A stretch of DNA of 9,648 nucleotides, taken from contig QNYP01000136.1 in assembly GCA_003978675.1 (NCBI GenBank), forward strand, positions 1 to 9,648. The letters run 5' to 3'. The stretch is from Hydrogenothermus sp. Lineage in GTDB: Bacteria; Aquificota; Aquificia; Aquificales; Hydrogenothermaceae. This document shows positions 1 through 7,357 of this stretch, in pieces (position 1 is the stretch's first letter; each line of letters starts with the position of its first letter). The translations under genes and the position numbers were made by a program. The notes under the pieces are model-generated. The model had not been told where the DNA came from. It searched no databases and worked only from the letters and a program-made list of their open reading frames with translations.

Positions 1-1
1 A

Positions 2-1444
2 GATGGTAAAGAATACAAAGTTTTAGACTGGTCTTTTCTTGGTTTTAGAATAGAAAAGGAAGAGTTTTATGAATTTAACAGTGGAGAGGAATATATAGTA
101 GATTTTGAACTCCCATTTGCGAGTTTCAATGCAACTTTTAAAGCTAAGGCTGTTGTTAGATGGAGTAGTGCAAAGGAGGCTGGTTTTGAATTTACAGAGA
201 TATCTGACGAAGCAAAACTTTTAATGAAGGACTATGTAGAAGCATACATAGAAGGGAGATTAACAAATGCAGAAGGACTTTTAGCAGTTTCAGAAGGGTT
301 GGAACTTCCTGTTGAAGTTGAACCGGAAATTACAGAAGAGGAAAAAAAGAAATTAGATACCAAGTTAAAAAAAGCTTTAGGTATTGTTTTTTTTGTTGTA
401 GTTTCCGTTCTTTCTATTGGATACTTGATTTACAAAAATATGCCTATAGTATATAGTGCTCAAGCATTTGTTTCTGGAAAGAGTATAAATATTCTTGCTC
501 CTGAAAATGGAATAATCTCAAATATTTATGTCAAAGCAGGAGAATTCGTTAAAAAGCAATCCCCTTTATTTTCTATTAGAAATGAAGAAGTAAACAAAGA
601 GATAGATAATTTAAATCTTTTATATAACGAAAAGAAAAAAATACTGGAAAAGCTTTATCAAAACTTGAAAAAATTAAAAAAAACTTCAAATGTTTACTCT
701 AAAATAAAACTGGTATCTTTAAAAAATCAGTTAAAACTGTTAAATTTACAACTGCAAGAGAAACAGGAAGAATTAAAAACCTTAGAAAAAGCTTATGATA
801 TGTATCTTATAAAAAAATCCGATATTGATAAAGTAAAAGGGGAAATCCAAGAACTAAAAATAAAAATAGCAAATTTAAAAGAAACTATAAAAGCCTATGA
901 AACACTAAATCAACCTGTTGACGATATTAGTATAAAGTTATCTCAACAGATAAATAAATTAACTATAGAACTTCAAAGTATAAAAGAAAAACTTTTAACT
1001 TTAAAAAATATGAGAAAAAACTGGATAGTTTTTGCAAAAAAAGATGGGTATATATTATCTATTAACAAAAGAGAAGGAGAGATTGTAAAAAAATTTGACC
1101 CTGTTATGGTAATGGATATTAAAACTAATGAAATTTATGTTGTTGCAAGATTTAAAGTTGAAGATGCTCTTAAGATAAAAATAGGAAACAAAGCAGAAGT
1201 TCTAATTCCATCAATTGGAAAAATATACAAAGGTAAAGTTGTTTCAATAGGGAAAACATCTATAGCTTCAGACAGCATTGTTTCAGAAACAGAAGCATAT
1301 GCTTTAAAAGATGTTCCAGTAAAAATCAAAATTAATACTAAAGATGAAGATATATATTCAGGAATGTATGCAGAAGCAAAAGTTATAACAGAGAGCAGAT
1401 ATGTATTTATTATAGACTTTTTTGCAAGGCTATTAGGACAATGA
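2..1444 (+). CDS. Alg44-like PilZ / membrane-fusion co-polymerase (5' end outside window)
   Basis: This is probably the c-di-GMP receptor and periplasmic adaptor subunit of an exopolysaccharide synthase. The frame is open from base 2, so the ATG at 224 is internal and the real start lies left of the window; 480 residues are visible. Residues 1-75 are the end of a PilZ domain. The (D/N)xSxxG c-di-GMP motif is present as D9-W-S-F-L-G14, followed by the typical closing strand VVRW and GFEFTEIS. The partner RxxxR motif would lie off-window. A charged linker leads to one membrane helix (about 126-144). Next come a lipoyl-like half (158-192), a long Lys/Glu/Leu coiled-coil hairpin (195-338), a second lipoyl half (from W341) and a beta-barrel region (about 370-465), as in HlyD/Alg44 fusion proteins. 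The stop overlaps the next start (ATGA, 1441-1444), implying translational coupling. The alternative is a generic HlyD-family secretion adaptor, but PilZ plus an Alg8-like neighbour favours Alg44. Confidence 0.88.
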   Translation, partial: DGKEYKVLDWSFLGFRIEKEEFYEFNSGEEYIVDFELPFASFNATFKAKAVVRWSSAKEAGFEFTEISDEAKLLMKDYVEAYIEGRLTNAEGLLAVSEGLELPVEVEPEITEEEKKKLDTKLKKALGIVFFVVVSVLSIGYLIYKNMPIVYSAQAFVSGKSINILAPENGIISNIYVKAGEFVKKQSPLFSIRNEEVNKEIDNLNLLYNEKKKILEKLYQNLKKLKKTSNVYSKIKLVSLKNQLKLLNLQLQEKQEELKTLEKAYDMYLIKKSDIDKVKGEIQELKIKIANLKETIKAYETLNQPVDDISIKLSQQINKLTIELQSIKEKLLTLKNMRKNWIVFAKKDGYILSINKREGEIVKKFDPVMVMDIKTNEIYVVARFKVEDALKIKIGNKAEVLIPSIGKIYKGKVVSIGKTSIASDSIVSETEAYALKDVPVKIKINTKDEDIYSGMYAEAKVITESRYVFIIDFFARLLGQ

Positions 1445-4099
1445 AGTATCTTAACATTAACGAGATAAGAAAATATAAAAATAGAAAAGAAAAACCTATA
1501 AACACTTTACAGGTTATAAAGTTCTTTGTATTTTGGACAACGATTATTCTACTTATTCTTTATCTATTACCAGATAGAGCCTGGGAACTCAAAATGCACG
1601 GCTTTTTTGTTATTGCAGTTATAGGATTATGGAGATACTCCTGGCAAATTATAAATTTTATTCAGTCTTTGATATACGAAAAATATTACTATCCCAAGCT
1701 AAAACAAATTACAAAAAAACTGCTATTTACAAAAAAAATATCCAAGAAGGGTTTTCTTTATAATACCTTCTTATCATGAAGACCCAAAAGTTAGTAAGGC
1801 AGTTTTTAAGTATTTGGTAGAAGAGTGTTATAAAATTCCTTCAAAAATTTATTTTTATGTTTCTGTAGGTTCTAAGGAGGAAGCAAGATTAATAGATGCA
1901 ATAGTATCTGTAAATGATATAGATAGAAAGATAACCGTTAAGTTCCTATATCAAAAAATGGGTAAAAGAGTTGCCTTCTATCATGCATTAAGGGCTGTTG
2001 CAAGGGAATTTTTCAGACCTACCTCTTACCACAAAGATTATAAAAATGATGTTCTAATATTAATGGATGGAGATTCTGTAATAGGTAAAGATGTTTTAAA
2101 AGAATTATTGCCATTTTTTAAAGCCTTTCCAAAACTTGGGGCTATGACTACAGATGAAGATGTTTATTACTATGGAGATAATATACTTGTTGATTATTGG
2201 TATAGATTAAAGTTTGCAAGAAGAGACATAATGATGAAATCACATGCTTTACATAAAAGGGTATTAACATTAACAGGAAGGTTTTCTGCATTTAGAGCTT
2301 ACATATTACTAAATGAAGAATTTATAAATATGATGGCTAAAGACCATCTTGAGCACTGGTTATTTGGTAAATTTAGATTTTTAATGGGAGACGATAAAAC
2401 AACATGGTTTTATTTACTAAAGAACAAATGGGACATGTTATATGCTCCAGATTTATTAATATTTTCTGTTGAAAACAGGGGAGGAAATTTCTTTAAAGTT
2501 TCAACTTCCCTAATGGTTAGATGGTATGGAAATATGTTGAGAAATAACTTTAGAGCATTAAAACTAGGTCCCAAAAATGTAGGTGGATTTTTTATATGGT
2601 ATGCAATCTTAGACCAAAGAATATCAATGTGGACATCACTTGTTGGACCTATAGTAGCAACACTTCTATCCTTATTCATTTCCCCATTTTTCTGGGCATT
2701 TTATTTAGCATGGGCAATTTTTATAAGAATGCTACAAATGCTTGTTTTAATAACAGAGAGAATAAATCCATATATTGTTGATTTACTACTTACGCTTTAT
2801 GACCAATGGATAGGTTCAATTATAAAGATATATGCATCATATAATCTTGCAAAGCAAAAATGGGCAAAAGGAAAATCTCAATCAGTGGATATAAAAATAG
2901 ATACATTCCCTCTTGTCAGAAAATATTTGCCATACGTTTTAATCACAGTTTCAGTTTTAACATTTATATTTTTAATGGGTATTTATTCAGGTGTGTTTAA
3001 ATTACCAAATATAAAATTTATCTTCTTTAAACAGGCAAATGCACAGGAAATAATAATACAAAATAAATCAAAAGATGTTTCAAAAGTAATTCAAACAATG
3101 GAAGAAGGACAAACTATATATTTACCTTCGGGTAAATTAGATTTTTACAATCCAGTTGTAATAAACAAAAATAACATTAAAATCATAGGAAATAATACAA
3201 CCATAATTTCACACTTAAAAACAAAAGATAAAGCAGTATTTATAATAACTGGAGAAAAACCTATAAAAGTAGCCATAGCTATTACAAAAGTAAAAAAAGG
3301 CAGTATAAAAATACCAGTTAAACCTTTAAGGAGGTTAGAGGATTTAAAATTCATCTGGATTGGTTCACCAAATACTGAAAAGTTCTTAAAAAGCCTAAAC
3401 TCTAAAGTATGGAAGAGAAAATATCCTTACTTACGACAGGATATACTAAAGGTAAAGAAGGTTAAAAATAATGTTATATATTTAGAAAAACCTTTAGAGT
3501 TTGATCTAGATAAAGGTTCTCCCATCAAAAAGGTTAAATTTGTAAAAAATATAACAATAAAAGATATTAAAATTCTCCAGTATGTAAAAGATTACAAAGA
3601 TACCAGATTCGTTTATGAAAATATTTATCCTGAATATAAAGTAGATGGTATTTATGTTAATTGGGGATATAACATAAATCTAGAAAATATAAAATTTGAA
3701 AGAATTGGTAGTAATCCTATATATCTACACAATAGCAAGAATATTTATATGAATAATATTAAGGTTTTTGGATCCTTAAATAAAGGCAAAGGAGGAAATG
3801 GTTATATAAGATTTTCCAAAACTTTTGATTCTACTTTAAAAAATTGTTATATAGAAGGAATTAGGCATTTAGTATTTCAGTGGAGTTCGTCTAGAAACAT
3901 AGTTGAAAATTGTTATCTAAAAGTAGACATAAACTTTCATGGAGGATTTGATAGAAACAATACAGTTAAAAATTGTGTAATAGAGTTACCTAAGAAACAT
4001 TTATGGAAACCAATAGAAAAAACACCTTTTAATGCAAAATGGGCACCCCCAGATGGAGGGGGCAATAAAGTTTTAAATTGTGAAATTATACTAAACTGA
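1441..4099 (+). CDS. Alg8-like family 2 glycosyltransferase fused to a beta-helix domain (frameshifted as written)
   Basis: This is a likely processive inner-membrane polysaccharide synthase. As written it is two frames: 1441-1779, and a frame open from about 1742 with a possible TTG start at 1814. Joining them by dropping one A near 1731-1738 gives 885 residues. The joined protein has two N-terminal membrane helices (about 25-43 and 54-74). A GT2 domain begins at VFFIIPSYHED (104-114). It contains the DGD metal/nucleotide-sugar motif (209-211), TGRFSAFRA, GDDKTTWF (316-323) with the catalytic-type acidic pair, and RWYGN (from R360), the counterpart of QxxRW. More helices follow at about 396-437 and 498-519. 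These motifs and the segment LDQRISMWTSLVGP match my recollection of Pseudomonas Alg8, which ends near this point (about 494 residues). The extra 350 residues look like a right-handed parallel beta-helix. The start is fixed by the ATGA overlap with the PilZ gene. The sugar substrate cannot be read from the sequence. Confidence 0.85.
1731..1738 (+). other. A8 homopolymer at frameshift in the synthase gene
   Basis: Eight A residues lie where the synthase frame breaks. Upstream, frame 1 reads LLFTKKIS and stops at 1777-1779. One A fewer gives LLFTKKYPRRVFFIIPSYHED, running straight into the glycosyltransferase domain. An A7 run at 1713-1719 is a second possible site, because both alternative readings stay open between the two runs. 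The cause could be a sequencing indel, a transcriptional slippage site or a real mutation. Confidence 0.8.
3044..4096 (+). other. C-terminal right-handed beta-helix domain of the synthase
   Basis: This covers joined-protein residues 535-885, predicted to be periplasmic because it follows the last membrane helix (498-519). It opens with TIYLPSGKLDF and repeated Asn-rich rungs such as NNIKIIGNNTTII, NINLENIKF, NSKNIYMNNIKVF, STLKNCYI, NIVENCYL and NTVKNCVI. This is the short beta-strand plus Asn/Cys-ladder pattern of pectate-lyase-like folds. A conserved-looking patch DINFHGGFDRNN (about 829-840) and WAPPDGGGN near the end may line an active or binding site. The DPHDR signature of the alginate C5-epimerase AlgG is not seen, so epimerase activity is not supported directly. 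Lyase, epimerase or polymer-binding roles all remain possible. Confidence 0.72.
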
Positions 4100-4101
4100 T
4101 T

Positions 4102-6825
4102 TTATGTAGTTTCTGCCTTTTCTTCTACTATTTCGTATGCTTCTATAATATCCCCAGGCTTAATATCATTAAAGTCTTTAAGTGTGAGACCACATTCATA
4201 ACCTTTTGCAACTTCTTTTACGTCATCTTTGTATCTCTTTAGAGAAGAAATCTCTCCATCGTATATTACAACCCCATCTCTTACTAATCTTGCTTTTGCA
4301 TTTCTTCTAATTACTCCATCTATAACTAAACAACCTGCAACTGTTCCAACTCCCTTAACTCTAAATATTGCTTTAACTTCTGCATTTCCAAGAATTTCTT
4401 CCCTTGTAGTAGGTTCAAGCATACCTTTAAGGGCTTTTTCAAGTTTATCAATAATATCGTAAATAATTCCATAAGTTTTTATTTCCACTCCTTCTTCTTC
4501 TGAGGCTTTTCTAGCAGCTGAATCTGGTCTAACGTTAAATCCTATAACTATTGCATTAGATGCAGATGCAAGCATTACATCACCTTCAGTAATAGCACCA
4601 AGTCCAGCATGAACTATATTAATAGAAACATCCTCAAATTTGTCTGATAATTCTTCTAAAGTTTTAATAATAGCCTCTAAAGAACCTTGAACGTCTGCTT
4701 TTAATATAATGTTAACTTCCTTTGCACCTTCGAGATTTTCAAGTCTTAACTTAGCCTTTTTAGCCAGTAATTCTTCTTCATGTTTTTGTTTTCTTTGCTC
4801 TGCAAGTTGTCTTGCTTCCCTTTCAGATTTCATAACAACAAATCTATCACCTGCCTGTGGAACATCTTGGAAACCAAGTATTTCAACTGGGGTTCCTGGA
4901 GTAGCTTCTTTTACTTGATTTCCTCTATCATCAAACATAGCTCTAACTTTACCCCAAGTTAAACCAGCAACAAAGTAATCTCCTCTTTTTAGTGTTCCAT
5001 TTTGAACTAGAACTGTTGCAATAGGTCCTCTCTTTGGATCAAGTTTAGATTCAATAACTGTTCCAATTGCAGGTTTTTCAGGGTTTGCTTTCAGTTCTAA
5101 AATCTCAGCAACAAGAAGTATGTTTTCAAGGAGTTCTTCAACATTTTCACCAGTTTTTGCAGAAATCGGAACCATTATGGTATCACCACCCCATTCTTCT
5201 GGGATAAGCTCATATTGAGATAGCTCTCTTTTTACCCTTTCTGGGTCTGCCCCTGGTTTATCTATTTTATTTATAGCAACAATAATAGGAAGTTCTGCAC
5301 TTTTTGCGTGGTTAATAGCTTCTATTGTTTGAGGTCTAACTCCATCATCTGCAGCTACAACTAAAACTGCAATATCTGCAACTTTAGAACCTCTAGCTCT
5401 TAAAGTTGTAAATGCCTCGTGTCCAGGTGTATCTAAAAATGTAATCTCTTTACCATTATCAAGCTTTATTTTATAAGCACCTATGTGCTGAGTAATTCCA
5501 CCTTTTTCTCTAGCTGCCACATCTGTGTTTCTTATTGTATCTAGCAATGTAGTTTTCCCATGGTCTACGTGTCCCATTACCGTGACAACAGGTGGTCTTT
5601 CTACAAGATTTCCACTTTCGTCTTCCTGGTTAACTAACTCTAAATCTTCTTTAACAGTCTTTTCTACAACTTCTTCTTCTGTTTTTAACTCAGCTAAAAA
5701 TCCATGCTCTTCTGCTATTTGAACTGCAACTTCTGGGTCTATAGTTTGATTTACTGTTGCTAAAATTCCTCTTTTTAATAAATCTGCCATTATAGTATTT
5801 ACAGGTAAATCTAAAAGTTCAGAAAGTTCTCTAACTGTAATTAATTCTGGTATTTCAACAATTTTAATGTCTTCTTCTTCCTGCTTTACTACTTCCTGTT
5901 TAGCTTCTTCTTTCTGTTTTTTCTTTTTCTTAGATTTTTTCTTTTTACCAGATTGCATACCCATTAATTTTTTAAGAGCTTCTATTTCTGCTTTTTCTTC
6001 TTTTTGCTCTTTTAATGATTTTTTCTCTTGAGGAGCTTCCTGCACAGAGAATTTTTGTTCCTTATCTTTTTTCTTTTTATCATCTTGCTCTTCTTTTTTC
6101 TCTATTCTCTCTTCTTTTTTCTCTTTCTTTTGTTCTGGTTTTATTTTCTTATCATAAATTCTTTCTATTTTTTCTTCTTTCTTAGGTTTAGCTTGTTTTT
6201 CTTTTTCAAATTCTCTTTGCTTTTCTTCCTGTCTTATTTCTTGTTTTTTATCAGGTTTAGGTTCTTCTTTTTTTACTACTTCTTCTTTCTTATCTTCTTT
6301 TCTTTCTTCCTTTATTTGTGGTTTTTCTTCTATTTTTTCTTTAACAGGAACTTTTTCCTCAAATTTTGGTTTTGGAACAACTATTTTTCTTCTTCTTTTT
6401 CTTTTTTCTTCCTCTTCTTTTCTTTTTCTTTCTTCCTCTTCTCTTTTTCTTTTAACTTCTTCAAGAGCTGGCTTTAGCCTTTCTATTGTTTTATCATCTA
6501 AAACTGTAAAGTTAGATATTTCATCTTCCTTAAAACCTATCATAATAAGAGCTTCTTTTATATCTTCAAAAGGAACCTTCCATTCTTGATGTATATCAAA
6601 TACCTTCTTACCTTCTTCTTCTTTTTGCTTTTCTTCTTGTTTATTTTCCTCTAAAGGCTCTTCAGATATCCCCATCATATCTTTGATTGTTTGGACAATT
6701 TCTTCATCTAACTTAGTAGATGGGGATTTAATAGTTATACCTAGATTTTCCTCTGTAAATGAAGCCAGCTCTTTATATGTCATTCCAAGTTCTTTAGCAA
6801 GCTCAGAAGCTTTTAATTTTGACAA
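4102..6825 (-). CDS. infB: Translation initiation factor IF-2
   Basis: This cytoplasmic GTPase brings initiator fMet-tRNA to the 30S subunit and promotes subunit joining. The protein is 907 residues. An N-terminal IF2_N domain (1-52) is followed by a very charged Lys/Glu-rich linker (about 60-325). A second IF2_N-type helical domain follows (329 to about 378). The G domain has GHVDHGKT (418-425), DTPGH (465-469), NKID (519-522) and SAK (555-557). Domains II, III and the fMet-tRNA-binding C domain follow to the end. The start is TTG at 6823-6825: an in-frame TAG lies immediately upstream and a full AGGAGGT lies 8 bases before it. The gene overlaps the end of the ylxR-L7Ae gene by 13 bases, so translation is probably coupled. 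Its stop lies only 2 bases from the stop of the convergent synthase gene. No rbfA or truB follows, unlike many nusA-infB operons. Confidence 0.98.
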   Translation of the reverse strand: MSKLKASELAKELGMTYKELASFTEENLGITIKSPSTKLDEEIVQTIKDMMGISEEPLEENKQEEKQKEEEGKKVFDIHQEWKVPFEDIKEALIMIGFKEDEISNFTVLDDKTIERLKPALEEVKRKREEEERKRKEEEEKRKRRRKIVVPKPKFEEKVPVKEKIEEKPQIKEERKEDKKEEVVKKEEPKPDKKQEIRQEEKQREFEKEKQAKPKKEEKIERIYDKKIKPEQKKEKKEERIEKKEEQDDKKKKDKEQKFSVQEAPQEKKSLKEQKEEKAEIEALKKLMGMQSGKKKKSKKKKKQKEEAKQEVVKQEEEDIKIVEIPELITVRELSELLDLPVNTIMADLLKRGILATVNQTIDPEVAVQIAEEHGFLAELKTEEEVVEKTVKEDLELVNQEDESGNLVERPPVVTVMGHVDHGKTTLLDTIRNTDVAAREKGGITQHIGAYKIKLDNGKEITFLDTPGHEAFTTLRARGSKVADIAVLVVAADDGVRPQTIEAINHAKSAELPIIVAINKIDKPGADPERVKRELSQYELIPEEWGGDTIMVPISAKTGENVEELLENILLVAEILELKANPEKPAIGTVIESKLDPKRGPIATVLVQNGTLKRGDYFVAGLTWGKVRAMFDDRGNQVKEATPGTPVEILGFQDVPQAGDRFVVMKSEREARQLAEQRKQKHEEELLAKKAKLRLENLEGAKEVNIILKADVQGSLEAIIKTLEELSDKFEDVSINIVHAGLGAITEGDVMLASASNAIVIGFNVRPDSAARKASEEEGVEIKTYGIIYDIIDKLEKALKGMLEPTTREEILGNAEVKAIFRVKGVGTVAGCLVIDGVIRRNAKARLVRDGVVIYDGEISSLKRYKDDVKEVAKGYECGLTLKDFNDIKPGDIIEAYEIVEEKAETT

Positions 6826-7357
6826 CTACTATTACCTCCTTTTAAGGTTAAATATTGGTTTAATAAATTTTCTAGCTTTAAACTAAATCTATTATAAGGT
6901 ATAAATAAAACACCTACTTCCTGTTTTCCTAATATTTTGCCTAATTTTTCTTTTGTTAAAAAGTAAAAATATTTACCATTAAACACATTAAACAACTTCC
7001 TTTTTGACCTATCTGAAAAGTCCTTTGCAAGTATAGCTATACCTTTTTTCCCTTTTTTTATTTGCATTAATGTATCTTCTAATCCTATTTTAACTAATCT
7101 ACTTCTCCAACCTAGTTGTATCTGGTTTATTATTTGTTTTTCAAGCTTATTCAAAAGCTCTTCTTTAGAAAGCTCTACTTTTTTCAATGCCCTTTGCTTA
7201 TTATTCAAACAATCTAAGCAGATATAAAACCCTCTACCACCTTTTCTTTGTAGAGGGTCTATTTCCCTTGTTTTTTCCACAAATCTTACTAAATCATATT
7301 TATAACTTTTTTTTTACAAATAACACAAGTTCTTATTGGTATATTACTATCTTTCAA
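6813..7357 (-). CDS. YlxR (DUF448) / L7Ae-like fusion RNA-binding protein (frameshifted as written)
   Basis: This is a probable RNA-binding protein of the nusA-infB operon. As written, only a 155-residue frame from GTG at 7280 is uninterrupted, and it lacks the N-terminal YlxR signature. That signature, PIRTCVICKKK, is encoded just upstream in another frame, and adding one A to the A9 run at 7307-7315 joins them (RTCVICKKKSYKYDLVRFV, with YlxR-like spacing). The joined protein is about 181 residues. It has a YlxR part (about 1-60, including C11, C14 and GGRGFYIC near 40-47) and an L7Ae/YlxQ-like part (about 78-172: LEDTLMQIKKGKKGIAILAKD, then LTKEKLGKILGKQEVGVLFI). The proposed start is TTG at 7355-7357, overlapping the nusA end by 11 bases without a clear Shine-Dalgarno, so coupling is likely. 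The start is the least certain part. Confidence 0.85.
6834..6840 (-). promoter_or_regulatory. Shine-Dalgarno site of infB, fixing a TTG start
   Basis: The minus strand reads AGGAGGT, a perfect anti-16S match, 8 bases before TTG at 6825. The site lies inside the last codons of the upstream ylxR-L7Ae gene (LKGG). Confidence 0.85.
7307..7315 (-). other. A9 homopolymer at frameshift in ylxR-L7Ae
   Basis: On the minus strand this is nine A residues directly after the CVIC codons. Read literally the frame gives KKKVINMI and then a stop. Ten A residues give KKKSYKYDLVRFV, which matches the YlxR pattern and spacing. It is the only long homopolymer between the two conserved blocks, so the indel can be placed with fair certainty. 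Sequencing undercall and natural slippage are both possible. Confidence 0.85.

Noticed and set aside
224..1444. Starting the first gene at ATG 224
   Set aside because: The frame is open back to base 2 and the upstream part encodes a recognisable PilZ domain, so 224 is internal.
1713..1719. A7 run as the site of the synthase frameshift
   Set aside because: A shift here also keeps the frame open, but the longer A8 run 12 bases on is the likelier indel site. It cannot be fully excluded.
4046..4062. CCCCC/GGGGG hairpin near the end of the synthase gene as a terminator
   Set aside because: The 5-bp stem encodes the conserved-looking WAPPDGGGN turn and neither strand has a proper T-run after it, so it is not convincing as an intrinsic terminator.
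3044..4096. Calling the beta-helix domain a mannuronan C5-epimerase (algG)
   Set aside because: The fold and context are suggestive, but the AlgG DPHDR signature is absent, so a specific activity is not supported.
6028..6477. Plus-strand frame of 149 codons rich in Phe and Leu, looking like a membrane protein
   Set aside because: It is the antisense of the Lys/Glu-rich IF-2 linker (CTT/TTC repeats read as Leu/Phe), with no ribosome-binding site and no family resemblance.
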